In this document: one piece after another, positions 19,601-28,692 of the stretch | How the letters are laid out: each line of letters begins with the position of its first letter | Numbering within the stretch: position 1 is the first letter of the stretch | Assembly: GCA_965227945.1 (NCBI GenBank) | Contig: CBDDGQ010000006.1 | Location: forward strand, 3,410,001 to 3,474,000 | Length of the DNA: 64,000 nt | Direction of reading: 5' to 3' | Source of the DNA: Azorhizobium sp965227945 | Lineage (GTDB): Bacteria; Pseudomonadota; Alphaproteobacteria; Rhizobiales; Xanthobacteraceae | Program-made: the position numbers and the translations under genes | Notes under the pieces: model-generated | What the model was told of the DNA's origin: nothing | Databases searched by the model: none | What the model saw: the letters and a program-made list of their open reading frames with translations, nothing else

Positions 19601-19874
19601 GCTGCTGACGGCCGCCGCCCTGATCCTCCTCCTGTTGATTGCCATCAGCCTCATCTGGCTGCTGCGGGCGCCAAGCGCCGCCGATCGCCTGATGGCCGTG
19701 CAACTCGCCGGCACTGGCGCCACAGCGGTGGCGGCGCTGCTGGCCGTGATCCAGGACGCGGCCGCAATCCTTGATGTCGCGCTCACCCTCGCCCTGCTGG
19801 CCGCCTTTGCCGCCGCCGCGCTGTTTGCCGCGGCACCGTCTAAGCCAGCGGATGAGACGCGAGAGCTGACATGA
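19593..19874 (+). CDS. Na+/H+ antiporter subunit F (MrpF/MbhB-like)
   Basis: A 93-residue protein with three predicted membrane helices. The typical MrpF element APSAADRLMAVQLAGT lies between helices one and two, and DVALTLALLAAFA forms the third. Starts eight bases inside the end of the subunit E gene (ATG 19593; ATG 19587 is also in frame). Structural subunit of the membrane antiporter complex. Confidence 0.85.
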   Translation: MTELLTAAALILLLLIAISLIWLLRAPSAADRLMAVQLAGTGATAVAALLAVIQDAAAILDVALTLALLAAFAAAALFAAAPSKPADETRELT

Positions 19875-20161
19875 GCGCGCTGATCGACCTGTTTACAATC
19901 ATCGCCGTGGGCGCGGGGCTGTTCTTCTTTCTCGCCGGTACCGTCGGACTGCTGCGCTTTCCCGATGCGCTGTCCCGGCTGCATGCCCTGACCAAGGCCG
20001 ACACTCTCGGCCTCGGACTGATCGTCCTGGGGCTTGTGCCACAGGCGGGCAGCGTGCTGGGCGCGTTCAAGCTGCTGGTGATCTGGCTTCTGGTTCTGTT
20101 TGCCGGAGCGGTCGCCAGCCAGATGGTCGCACGGCTGGTGCAGAGCGGGCGGGGGCGATGA
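19871..20161 (+). CDS. Na+/H+ antiporter subunit G (MrpG/MbhC-like)
   Basis: A 96-residue protein with three helices and the MrpG hallmark VGLLRFPDALSRLHALTKADTLG between the first and second helix. Overlaps both neighbours by four bases (ATGA), so it is translationally coupled. Structural subunit of the antiporter complex. Confidence 0.9.
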   Translation: MSALIDLFTIIAVGAGLFFFLAGTVGLLRFPDALSRLHALTKADTLGLGLIVLGLVPQAGSVLGAFKLLVIWLLVLFAGAVASQMVARLVQSGRGR

Positions 20162-21072
20162 ACACGATTATCGACGTCGTGCTGGTTGTCATCCTGCTGG
20201 CGGTGGCGCTGTTCAGCGTGCTGGTGCAGCAGGGGCGCGCGGCCGTATTCGGGGCCATCGCCCTCGGCCCGCTGCTCGCCTTGGCGTGGGTTCGGCTCGG
20301 CGCCGTGGACGTGGCGCTGACGGAGGCGGCGATCGGCGCCTTGACCGGCCCGCTGCTGCTGGGCGCCAGCGCCGTCGTCGCCGATGCGAAGCCAGCCGGC
20401 CTCCACCTGAGGCTCGCCCTTGGCGCGCTCTGCGCCCTCATTGCCGGCACCGTGGCCGTCATCGTCCTGGATGGGCCGGCACCGGCGCCGAGCCTCGCCA
20501 TCGAGGCGGCGGCACCGCTTGGCACTCTCGGCCTCGGCAATGCAGTGACAGCGGTGCTGCTCGCCTATCGGGCCCTTGATACGCTGCTGGAGACCATCGT
20601 CGTGCTGCTGGCGCTGATCGGCATCTGGTCGCTGGCGGATGATGCGCACTGGGGCGGCGCTCCCGCCTCGCCGGCAGTACCGAGCCCGCCGCTGGACCTG
20701 CTGGCCCGCGTCCTGCCGCCAGTCGGGTTCGTCGTGGCCGTGCATTTGCTGTGGGTCGGTGCCGACGCGCCGGGGGGCAAGTTCCAGGCGGCGACGCTGA
20801 TGGCCGCCATGGGCCTGCTGGTCATGATGGCGGGGCTCGTTTCACCGCCGGCGCTCGGCGGCAACGGGTTGCGTGCGCTTGTGGTCGCCGGGCCGGCGCT
20901 CTTTCTTGCGGTCGGTTTTGCCGGTTTCCTCGTCCCCGGCCATTTCCTCGCCTATCCGGACGGATGGGCGAAACCTCTGATCGTCGTCATCGAGACGGCG
21001 CTGACCATTTCCATCGCCCTCACGCTCATGCTGATCGTTCTGGGGCCGAGCGCGCGAAAGCCGGCGGCATGA
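20158..21072 (+). CDS. Fused MrpA C-terminal / MrpB subunit (MbhD-E-F-like)
   Basis: A 304-residue membrane protein that joins three modules. First comes a DUF4040 domain (about 1-80) with DVALTEAAIGALTGPLLL, equal to the C-terminal part of MrpA or to MbhD. Next is an MbhE-like stretch (about 135-165, LLETIVVLLALIGIWSL). Last is an MnhB/MrpB domain (about 185-300) with FVVAVHLLWVGADAPGGKFQ. In membrane-bound hydrogenases these are three separate genes; here they are one. The large NuoL-like N-terminal part of MrpA is missing from this gene. Confidence 0.8.
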   Translation: MNTIIDVVLVVILLAVALFSVLVQQGRAAVFGAIALGPLLALAWVRLGAVDVALTEAAIGALTGPLLLGASAVVADAKPAGLHLRLALGALCALIAGTVAVIVLDGPAPAPSLAIEAAAPLGTLGLGNAVTAVLLAYRALDTLLETIVVLLALIGIWSLADDAHWGGAPASPAVPSPPLDLLARVLPPVGFVVAVHLLWVGADAPGGKFQAATLMAAMGLLVMMAGLVSPPALGGNGLRALVVAGPALFLAVGFAGFLVPGHFLAYPDGWAKPLIVVIETALTISIALTLMLIVLGPSARKPAA

Positions 21073-21386
21073 CGGGCACATCTGTCTTCGGCCTCGGGGC
21101 CTGCGCGCTGGTCGGGCTGGGTCTCTACGGCCTCCTGGCCCATGCCGCGCCGCTTCGGCGGGTGCTGGCCTTCAACCTGCTGGGCGCCGGGATCTTCCTG
21201 CTCTTCGGCGTGGCGGCACGGCGGGGGGCCGCAGCCGGGCTGCCCGGCGATCCGGTGCCGCAGGCGCTGGTCATCACCGGCCTTGTGGTGGCCTTCGCGG
21301 CGACGGCGCTGGCGGTCATGCTGCTGCGCCGCCTCGCGGCCCTGGGAGACGTCGCCGATCCTCCCGACGAGCCAAAGGGACGCTGA
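21069..21386 (+). CDS. Na+/H+ antiporter subunit C (MrpC/NuoK-like)
   Basis: A 105-residue, three-helix protein of the NuoK/MrpC family. The second helix region is RRVLAFNLLGAGIFLLFGV, and the third contains DPVPQALVITGLVVAFAATA, where DP.PQALVLT is the family signature. Homologous to the complex I subunit NuoK. Overlaps the preceding gene by four bases. Confidence 0.9.
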   Translation: MTGTSVFGLGACALVGLGLYGLLAHAAPLRRVLAFNLLGAGIFLLFGVAARRGAAAGLPGDPVPQALVITGLVVAFAATALAVMLLRRLAALGDVADPPDEPKGR

Positions 21387-21387
21387 G

Positions 21388-22884
21388 ATGGGTACGGCAA
21401 CCACGACCGGCCCTCTTCTGGTGTTGGCTGTTGTCGTGCCGATCCTCGGCATGCTGGCGATGCTGGTGATGCAAATCCTGGGCGTCCGGCGCCCCTCGAC
21501 TGTCGCGATCGCCGTCGTGGCCGCCGGCGGTGTCATCGTGACCGCCATCGTCCTCGACCTGGTCCGTTCGAAAGCCGCGATCGTCTATGTGGTGGGTGGC
21601 TGGGCGCCGCCGCTGGGCCTCCAGCTCCGCGCCGACGGCCTGTCGGGCGTGATGATGGCGATGGCGACCCTCGTCGTGGCAGCGGTCGCCCTCTATGCCC
21701 GGCCGGAATGGGACGCCGCCGAGGATGCCCCCGGCGGTCGCCGCGCCTTCACCTTCTGGGCGCTGCTCATGGGGCTGTGGAGCGCCCTCAACCTCGTCTT
21801 CGTCGGCGCGGATCTGTTCAACCTGTTCGTCGCACTGGAGTTGCTGACCTTCGCTGCGGTGCCGCTGGTGTGCCTCGACGGCAAGGCGCAGACCCTCACG
21901 GCGGCGCTGCGCTATCTGGTCTTTGCCCTCATCGGCTCGGCCTTCTATCTGCTGGGCACGGCGATTCTCTATGGCCGCTACGGCACGCTCGACATCGGCA
22001 CCTTGCACGGCCTGGCGAGGGCCGACCTTGCCACGCGCGCCGCCATTGCGCTGATGATCGGCGGGTTGATGGCCAAGGCGGCGCTGTTCCCGCTGCATCT
22101 GTGGCTGCCGCCTGCCCATGCGGGTGCGCCGGCGCCGGCAAGCGCGGTGCTGTCCGCCTTGGTGGTGAAAGCGCCGTTCTTCCTCATCCTCCGGCTGTGG
22201 TTCGACGTGCTGCCGGCGCCGTCGAGCGTGCCAGCAGCCCGGGTGCTGGCCATTCTCGGCGCGGCAGCCATCCTGGTGAGCAGCATCGTCGCGCTCCGGC
22301 AGCGGCGGCTCAAGCTGATGATCGCCTACTCCACCGTGGCGCAGGTCGGCTACTTGTTCATGATGTTCATTCTGATCGAGCCGGGGGTGGCGCCCTGGGC
22401 GACGATCGGCTGGACCGGGGGCGTGCTGCAACTGGTCTCACACGCCTTCGCCAAGGCGGCAATGTTCCTCGCTGCCGGCCTGATGGCCGAGGCGCTCGGT
22501 CATGACCGCATCGCGGACCTCGCCGGTGCCGGCCGGGCCGTACCGGTGAGTGTGTTCGCGTTCGGCCTTGCCGGACTGTCCCTGATGGGGCTGCCGCCCA
22601 GCGGCGGCTTCATCGCCAAGCTGTTGTTGCTCAACGCCGCGACGCTGAGCGGGACCTGGTGGATTGCCATCGTCATCAGCGTCGGCGGCATGCTCGCCGC
22701 CGCCTACGTCGCCCGGGTGCTGAAGCGCGCGATGGCCGCGCCCGCAGTGTCCATCGAGACGCGCGCGGTGGCGCGCGGACGGGAATTGGCCGCCCTCGGC
22801 CTCGCACTCTGCGCCGTGGCGCTCGGTTTCGTGCCGCTGGCGCCGCTGGGGGTCCTCGCCATCGGCCGTGCGGCCATGCACTGA
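21388..22884 (+). CDS. Antiporter subunit D (MrpD/NuoN-like)
   Basis: A 498-residue membrane protein with about 14 helices and the proton_antipo_M domain. The region around GLMAKAALFPLHLWLPPAHAG has the conserved lysine and proline of the broken helix used for proton translocation. FNLFVALELLTF carries the conserved glutamate. ATG 21388 lies one base after the previous stop codon; a longer frame upstream overlaps subunit C and reads as noise. Proton/cation-translocating core of the complex. Confidence 0.9.
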   Translation: MGTATTTGPLLVLAVVVPILGMLAMLVMQILGVRRPSTVAIAVVAAGGVIVTAIVLDLVRSKAAIVYVVGGWAPPLGLQLRADGLSGVMMAMATLVVAAVALYARPEWDAAEDAPGGRRAFTFWALLMGLWSALNLVFVGADLFNLFVALELLTFAAVPLVCLDGKAQTLTAALRYLVFALIGSAFYLLGTAILYGRYGTLDIGTLHGLARADLATRAAIALMIGGLMAKAALFPLHLWLPPAHAGAPAPASAVLSALVVKAPFFLILRLWFDVLPAPSSVPAARVLAILGAAAILVSSIVALRQRRLKLMIAYSTVAQVGYLFMMFILIEPGVAPWATIGWTGGVLQLVSHAFAKAAMFLAAGLMAEALGHDRIADLAGAGRAVPVSVFAFGLAGLSLMGLPPSGGFIAKLLLLNAATLSGTWWIAIVISVGGMLAAAYVARVLKRAMAAPAVSIETRAVARGRELAALGLALCAVALGFVPLAPLGVLAIGRAAMH

Positions 22885-22894
22885 GGAGGGCGAC

Positions 22895-24541
22895 ATGACA
22901 CTTGCTGGAGCCCTGCTCGCCGCCACGCTGGCCACGCCGCTCGCTTTCGTCGCGCTCTGCCTGCTGCCCGGCTTCCGCCGGCGCGTGTTCGATCTCCTTC
23001 CGCTGGCGCCGCTGCCGGCGCTGGTGACGGCCATGGCGGCGCCTGGTGGATCGCTGCTCCTGGCGCCGGCGCCGCTGCGGCTGGTCCTGGCCCTGGACAC
23101 GCCAGGCGCGATGCTGCTCGGTGGTGCGGCGCTGCTCTGGACCACCGCCGGCCTCTATGCCCGCGCCTATATGGCTGCAGACCCGACGCGCACCGGCTTT
23201 GCCGTCTGGTGGCTGCTGACGCTGGCGGGCAGCCTCGGCGTGTTCATCGTCGCGGACATGACCAGCTTCTACCTGATGTTTTCTCTCGTCAGCCTCGCCG
23301 CCTACGGCCTCGTCGCGCATGAGGGCACGCCGCGTGCCGAGCGGGCCAGCCTGACTTATATGGCGCTGGCGGTGCTGGGCGAAGCCGTCCTGCTGTTCGG
23401 TTTCGTGCTGCTGGCCACGGCAGGGTCGACGGGAAATCCGCTGATCTCCGAAGCGGTGGCGGTGCTTCCCGCCTCGCCGTGGCGGGAGGCGACGCTGGCG
23501 CTGCTGATTCTGGGTTTCGGCCTGAAGATGGGCCTGGTGCCCTTGCATGTGTGGATGCCGCTCGCCCATCCGGTCGCGCCAATGCCGGCATCGGCGGTGC
23601 TGAGCGGCATCATCGTCAAGGCGGGAGTGATCGGGCTCGTGCGCTTCCTGCCGTTAGGCCAGCCTGCGGCGGACTGGGGGATGGCGCTCACTGCCCTTGG
23701 GCTGTTCACGGCCTATTACGGGGTCGCGATCGGCATCACCCAAGGCCATCCGAAGACGGTTCTGGCCTATTCCAGCGTGAGCCAGATGGGCCTGGTGGCG
23801 GCCATCATCGGCGCCGGCTTGGCGCAGGGCGACGAGCAGGTGTCCTGGCTCGCCGCCTATTATGCGCTGCACCACATGCTGGTGAAGGGCGCGCTGTTCA
23901 TGGGCGTCGGAATCGTGGCGGCGACGGGGGCGCGGCACCGGGGGCCGGTGCTGGGCGTGATGGCGGTGCTGGCCCTCAGCCTCGCCGGCCTGCCGTTCAC
24001 CAGCGGTGCACTGGCCAAATATGCCGCGAAGGACGTTCTGGGTGACCATCTCGTGGGCGTGCTCGCCACGCTTTCCGCTGCCGGCAGCGCTCTGCTGATG
24101 CTCCATTTTCTCCGCCTCCTCGCGCGATCCTCGACGGGGCAGGTCGAGGCCGTCGCGCCCTTGCGCTTGCGGGCGCCCTGGCTGGCGACGGCTGCCGCCT
24201 CGCTGCTGGCCGGCTGGATGCTTTTCGCGCCCGTCACCGGTTACGCGCCCGCGCGCGCCCTCGATCCGGCCGCGCTGTGGGCCGCGACATGGCCGGTCCT
24301 CTTGGGCGGGCTCTTGGCGCTCGGCCTCGCGCGCGGCGTCCGCCGGCGGCCGGAAATCCAGGCGGGGGATGTGGCCGTGCTCGCCGTGCACGCCCTGCCG
24401 GCGATCCGGCGCATGGGCGATGGCGCGGAGCGGTTCGACGCCGCGCTGCGCCGCTGGCCGGTGGCCGGCCTGGCTCTGATGGCCATCGTGATCATCTTGG
24501 GGGCAACGCTAGAGCATTTCCCCGTTTCTTCGAATCGGTAA
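22895..24541 (+). CDS. Second proton-translocating subunit (complex I subunit 5 / MrpA-MrpD-like)
   Basis: A 548-residue membrane protein of the proton_antipo_M family, paralogous to the previous gene. FYLMFSLVSLAAYGLVAHEG, GLKMGLVPLHVWMPLAHP and TAYYGVAIGITQGHPKTVLAYSS are its marker stretches (each a family block). It probably takes the place of the NuoL-like N-terminal half of MrpA. ATG 22895 is preceded by GAGGAGGGCG. The last ten or so codons and the TAA stop lie inside a palindromic repeat that begins at 24509, so the C-terminus here is supplied by the repeat. Confidence 0.85.
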   Translation: MTLAGALLAATLATPLAFVALCLLPGFRRRVFDLLPLAPLPALVTAMAAPGGSLLLAPAPLRLVLALDTPGAMLLGGAALLWTTAGLYARAYMAADPTRTGFAVWWLLTLAGSLGVFIVADMTSFYLMFSLVSLAAYGLVAHEGTPRAERASLTYMALAVLGEAVLLFGFVLLATAGSTGNPLISEAVAVLPASPWREATLALLILGFGLKMGLVPLHVWMPLAHPVAPMPASAVLSGIIVKAGVIGLVRFLPLGQPAADWGMALTALGLFTAYYGVAIGITQGHPKTVLAYSSVSQMGLVAAIIGAGLAQGDEQVSWLAAYYALHHMLVKGALFMGVGIVAATGARHRGPVLGVMAVLALSLAGLPFTSGALAKYAAKDVLGDHLVGVLATLSAAGSALLMLHFLRLLARSSTGQVEAVAPLRLRAPWLATAAASLLAGWMLFAPVTGYAPARALDPAALWAATWPVLLGGLLALGLARGVRRRPEIQAGDVAVLAVHALPAIRRMGDGAERFDAALRRWPVAGLALMAIVIILGATLEHFPVSSNR

Positions 24542-24614
24542 AATTCTCTATCTCTTTGTTTTGTCGCGTTTTCTTCACGCGAACCGGGATCCACTTCGCT
24601 CGAAAACGCTCTAG
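24509..24614. repeat. Palindromic intergenic repeat, Rhizobiales type
   Basis: A 106-bp element with inverted ends: CTAGAGCATTTC at 24509-24520 faces GAAAACGCTCTAG at 24602-24614. The inside has TTCTTCGAATCGG and CGAACCGGGATCCACTTCGC, wording common to a family of palindromic repeats scattered through Rhizobiales genomes. It is more AT-rich than its surroundings. It covers the 3' end of the last antiporter gene and sits between two convergent operons, so it may also act as a bidirectional terminator. Confidence 0.7.
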
Positions 24615-24870
24615 GATCTGCTCCCTGACGGTCCCCGACGTCGCGGGACGCCGGGCAGGCGGGACGGGGCGCCGCGGTCGGGCCGGGTGGCCGGATCGCC
24701 GCCCGCGGCATCGGCGTTGGTCAGCCGTTCGGCAGCAACGCCGGCCTGGCGCTGCGGGCTCCGCTAGTCTCGCCGTCGTCGCCCCTGCGGCGCGGCGCAG
24801 GGGGCAGGGCCAGAGCGAGCGCTTCGGGTCGGGGGCGACACGGTCGAAGGCCCCGGCGTCAGGGGGCCGG
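24615..24870. other. Intergenic, convergent
   Basis: GC-rich spacer between the palindromic repeat and the 3' end of the GltS gene. No gene, motif or convincing hairpin was seen. Confidence 0.4.
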
Positions 24871-26076
24871 TCAGCGCGCGAGGAAGCCGATCGCCGCGGC
24901 GTTGATGATGTCGATGAAGAAGGCCGACACCAGCGGCAGGATGATGAAGGCACGCGGTGATGGGCCGTGCGACTTGGTCACGGCCGTCATGTTGGCGATG
25001 GCGGTCGGCGTGGCGCCCAGGCTGATGCCGGTGAAGCCCGCGGAGATCACGGCGGCCTGGTAGTCGCGTCCCATCGCCGGGAACACCACGAAGACGATGA
25101 AGGCCACCGCCGCCACGGTCTGCACCGCGAGGACGAGCACCAATGCCAGGCCAAGCCCACCAATGCTCCACAGCTGCATGCTCATCAGCGACATGGCGAG
25201 GAACACATTGAGGGCGAGGTCGGAGACCAGCGCCAGTGCTTTGGTGCGGGTCGGCCAGCGCACGCGCGGGAGAAGCCGCGGCACAGCATTGGTGAGCACG
25301 ATGCCGACCAGCAGGCAGACCACGAACATGGGGAGCTTCAGCCCCGTCCACTCCACCACGTCCTCCAGACCGAAGGCGATGAGAATGGTGACATTGAGGA
25401 CCAGCACCGTGCGCAACAGGCTGACATGGCTGATGTCGTCATCCGTGCGCTCATTCGCCGCCTTGGGCAGGCCGACGATGGCCTCCTGACCCGGTTCGCT
25501 CTTCAGCTGATGGCGGGTGATAAGGTAGCGCGCGATCGGCCCTCCCACCAGGCTCGCCAGCACGAGGCCGAGCGTCGCCACGGCGATGCCGACCTCCAGG
25601 GCATTGGCGACGCTGAAGCGCTCGGCAATCAGCGGCGCCCAGGCGATGGTGGTGCCATGCCCGCCAATGAGCGAGGCCGAGCCGAGGAAAACGGCGAGCC
25701 CCTCCGGCAGGGCGAGCAGACTGACGGCGCTCAGGGCGATGACGTTCTGGATGACCAGATACATCACGGTCAGCCCCAGCAGGATCACCAAGGGCCGTCC
25801 GCCCGCCCGCAGATCGTCGAGGCGGGCATTGAGGCCGATGCCGGTGAAGAAATAGAGCAGCAGTAGGTCCCGCGCGCCGAGATCGAACACGATGGCGGTA
25901 CCAAAGAAGCGGTAGGTGATGAGCGTTGCCAGCGCCGCCAGCAGTCCGCCGGTGACCGCCTCCGGGATATTGAACTGGCCGAGCTGGGGAATCGCCCCAT
26001 TGATGCCAGACCCCACAAAGAAGACGACAATGGCAATGGTGAAGGTCAGAAGAGCCGAAACCTCGATCCCCGACAT
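24871..26076 (-). CDS. gltS: Sodium/glutamate symporter GltS
   Basis: A 401-residue membrane protein with about ten helices and the two inverted GltS halves. Markers are GLNARLDDLRAGGRPLVILL in the first half with SLIGGHGTTIAWAPL (pore-loop GGHGT), and AGFTGISLGATPTAIANMTA in the second half, the matching pore-loop motif. It takes up glutamate with sodium ions. The length equals E. coli GltS at 401. Probably co-transcribed with the GntP permease and the patatin upstream, with a 75-bp gap. Confidence 0.92.
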   Translation of the reverse strand: MSGIEVSALLTFTIAIVVFFVGSGINGAIPQLGQFNIPEAVTGGLLAALATLITYRFFGTAIVFDLGARDLLLLYFFTGIGLNARLDDLRAGGRPLVILLGLTVMYLVIQNVIALSAVSLLALPEGLAVFLGSASLIGGHGTTIAWAPLIAERFSVANALEVGIAVATLGLVLASLVGGPIARYLITRHQLKSEPGQEAIVGLPKAANERTDDDISHVSLLRTVLVLNVTILIAFGLEDVVEWTGLKLPMFVVCLLVGIVLTNAVPRLLPRVRWPTRTKALALVSDLALNVFLAMSLMSMQLWSIGGLGLALVLVLAVQTVAAVAFIVFVVFPAMGRDYQAAVISAGFTGISLGATPTAIANMTAVTKSHGPSPRAFIILPLVSAFFIDIINAAAIGFLAR

Positions 26077-26151
26077 CGTCGCTCCGTTCTCACGGCCGTG
26101 AGCCGCGCTGCAAATTGCGGTGCTGGCACGACGATCGTGAAGCTGTCGCCG

Positions 26152-27603
26152 TCAGAAACTGCCCAGCGCCGAGCCGAGCCCAATGACGGCGACCAGGGCC
26201 ACCAGGGCGCCGACAATGGCAACCATGACGATGTCGAGATAACTCTGGCGGGGCGTCACCCCGCAGACGGCGAGCAGCGTCACCACCGCCCCGCTGTGCG
26301 GCAGGCTGTCGAGCGTACCCGCGCTCATCACCGCGACGCGATGGAGCAGCGCCGGGTCGATGCCGAGGGCACCCGCCCGTTCCAGGAACACCGGCCCCAG
26401 CGCATCGAGCGCGATGGTAAGGCCGCCCGAGGCAGAGCCGGTGAGCGCGGCGAGGATGTTGGTTGCCACCGCCAGCGAGACCAGGGGCCCGCCGCCGATG
26501 CCGAGCACCCAGTCGCGCACCAGCGCGAAGGCCGGCAGCGCCGCTACCACCGCGCCGAAGCCGACCAGACTGGCCACCGAGAAGATCGGCAGCACCGAGG
26601 CGTTGGCACCGGCATCCATGGTTTCCCGCAGCCTGGGCAGGCGGCGCCAGTTGAGGGCGAGTGTCGCCGCGATCGCCACGAGGAGCGCGACCGCCACCGA
26701 CCACACGCCGCTGACCGCCGACAACGGCACGCCACCCCAGCGCTGTTCACTCAGGAAGCCGAAGTCGAGCCGCGGCAGCACGACGAAGGACATCAACAGG
26801 TTCACGATGATCACCAGCCCCAACGGCAGCGCCGCGAGGGCGATGGACGGACGTTCCGGGCTTAGGTGGCCATGGGCGATCTCCGCCGGATCGAACGCGC
26901 CGGACGTGGTTGCCCGCTCGCGCAGAAGCGGGTCGTCGAGAGCGGCGTTGACGGTGGCGGTGCCCGCGCCGAAGCCCTCGCCGGCCCGACGCGCCGCCGC
27001 CTCGGCACGGGCGAGCCACCACAGGCCGAAGCCGAGCATGATGGCGGAAGCGATGAGGCCCAGCCCCGGTGCGGCGAACGGCGTGGTGCCGAAGAACGGC
27101 ATGGGAATGGCGTTCTGGATCGCCGGCGTGCCGGGCAGCGCCATCATGGTGAAAGTGAAGGTGCCGAGCGCGATCGCCGGCGCCATCAGCCGGCGCGGAA
27201 TGTCGGCGGCCCGGAACAGCGCCTGCGCCATCGGCGCCAGCACGAACAGCGCGACGAACAGGCTGACCCCGCCATAAGTGACGATGGCGCCCGCCAGCAC
27301 CACGGCGAGGATGGCGCGCTGCGCCCCCAGCGTCGCGGTCATGAAATCGGCGATGGCGGCGACCGAGCCGCTGTCCTCCATCAGCTTGCCGAATAGCGCG
27401 CCGAGCAGGAACAAGGGGAAGAATTGGCCGACAAAGCTGGCCGCGCTGCCCATGAAGGTCTGCGTCCAGCTGGCCAGCAGCGGCTCGCCCGACAGCAGCG
27501 CGGCGATCAGCGCCGCGACCGGCGCCAGCAGCAATACGCTCCAGCCGCGATACGCGAACCAGACCAGCAGGCCGAGCCCAAGCACGATGCCGATGAGGCC
27601 CAT
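26152..27603 (-). CDS. GntP-family permease
   Basis: A 483-residue permease with about 12-14 helices. GntP-family markers are FGKLMEDSGSVAAIADFM near residue 75 and TYGGVSLFVALFVLAP after it; TALTGSASGGLTIAL-like and MSAGTLDSLPHSGAVVTLL blocks follow near the C-terminus. The family carries gluconate and other hydroxy or short organic acids with protons. The specific substrate is unknown. ATG 27603 is preferred to GTG 27606, with AAGGGG about 11 bases upstream. It begins only a few bases after the patatin gene stops. Confidence 0.85.
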   Translation of the reverse strand: MGLIGIVLGLGLLVWFAYRGWSVLLLAPVAALIAALLSGEPLLASWTQTFMGSAASFVGQFFPLFLLGALFGKLMEDSGSVAAIADFMTATLGAQRAILAVVLAGAIVTYGGVSLFVALFVLAPMAQALFRAADIPRRLMAPAIALGTFTFTMMALPGTPAIQNAIPMPFFGTTPFAAPGLGLIASAIMLGFGLWWLARAEAAARRAGEGFGAGTATVNAALDDPLLRERATTSGAFDPAEIAHGHLSPERPSIALAALPLGLVIIVNLLMSFVVLPRLDFGFLSEQRWGGVPLSAVSGVWSVAVALLVAIAATLALNWRRLPRLRETMDAGANASVLPIFSVASLVGFGAVVAALPAFALVRDWVLGIGGGPLVSLAVATNILAALTGSASGGLTIALDALGPVFLERAGALGIDPALLHRVAVMSAGTLDSLPHSGAVVTLLAVCGVTPRQSYLDIVMVAIVGALVALVAVIGLGSALGSF

Positions 27604-27606
27604 CAC

Positions 27607-28692
27607 TCACACCCCTTCGAGCAGGACGTCGAGATCGACCGAGGACCGCTTGCCGATATTGTCGCCATCGGCGTCGAGGAAGGCATCGGCGGCCTTGCGG
27701 CCCTCGTCCTTCAGCATGGTGAGGAACGCCCATTCGGCATTGAGCTTGGAGGAGTAGCCGAGCGTGTCCATGACGCCATTGCGCACCAGGTGGATGCGCA
27801 TCCGCGCCCATCGCGCGCCCTCGCAATTGCCGGGATCGGCGACCTGCCGCAGCAGGGCGATCATCCGCAATTCCTTGAGCAGCACGGAGTTGAACGAGAC
27901 CTCGTTGAGCCGGTTGAGAATTTCCGGAGCGGTGCGCGGCGTGCCGGGCCGTTCGACCGGATTGATCGGAATAAGGATGGTGTCGTTGGAGTCCAACTCG
28001 CGCACCAGCGGCGTCATGGTCGGGTTGCCGGAATAGCCGCCGTCCCAGTAGCCCTCGCCGTCGATCTCGACCGCCTGGAACAGGGTGGGCAGGCAGGCCG
28101 AGGCGAGCAGCACCGCCGGCGTGATCTCGGCGTTGCGGAAAACCCGGCCGCGACCGGTGCGCACATTGGTGGCGGTGATGAACAGCTTGACCGGTGAGGA
28201 TCGCAGCCGCTCGAAGTCGATCGCCTTTTCCAGGACGTCGCTCAGCGCGTTGGCACCGCTTGGATTGAGATCGTAGGGCGAATAAAGCCGGGACATCAGG
28301 TCCATGGTCACAAAAAGCGGCGAATGATCGAGCGTCCAGCGCCCCATCAACACGTCCAGCGGGCCGCGCTGGAACGGGCTGAAGCGTGCGGCCTCTGCGA
28401 CGCGGCGCCAATAGGCGTCGAGCGAGGCGCGTGCACCCTCACGTCCGCCGGCGGCGAAGCCATCGGCCAGCACGGCGGCATTCATGGCCCCGGCCGAGGT
28501 GCCCGAAATGCCCTCGATGTGTAGCCAGTCCTCCTCCAGCAGCCGGTCGAGCACGCCCCAGGTGAAGGCGCCATGCGATCCGCCGCCCTGCAAGGCCAGA
28601 TCGATGCGGACAGGCTCCCGCCTTGTCCCTTGCTCGGGCGCAGTGCCGTCGGGCGGTTGTCTGTCGGGCGCTGTGGAGTCCGGACGTTCCAT
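27607..28692 (-). CDS. Patatin-like phospholipase
   Basis: A 361-residue serine lipase of the patatin family. It has the oxyanion-hole GGGSHG motif at about residues 37-42, the nucleophile elbow GTSAG with S66, and the catalytic aspartate D217 in the DGG motif (YWDGGYSGNP). It is expected to hydrolyse acyl lipids by a Ser-Asp dyad. There is no signal peptide; the first 25 residues are polar and probably disordered. ATG 28692 has AAGG eight to ten bases upstream. First gene of a minus-strand run with the GntP and GltS permeases, an unexplained pairing. Confidence 0.9.
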   Translation of the reverse strand: MERPDSTAPDRQPPDGTAPEQGTRREPVRIDLALQGGGSHGAFTWGVLDRLLEEDWLHIEGISGTSAGAMNAAVLADGFAAGGREGARASLDAYWRRVAEAARFSPFQRGPLDVLMGRWTLDHSPLFVTMDLMSRLYSPYDLNPSGANALSDVLEKAIDFERLRSSPVKLFITATNVRTGRGRVFRNAEITPAVLLASACLPTLFQAVEIDGEGYWDGGYSGNPTMTPLVRELDSNDTILIPINPVERPGTPRTAPEILNRLNEVSFNSVLLKELRMIALLRQVADPGNCEGARWARMRIHLVRNGVMDTLGYSSKLNAEWAFLTMLKDEGRKAADAFLDADGDNIGKRSSVDLDVLLEGV

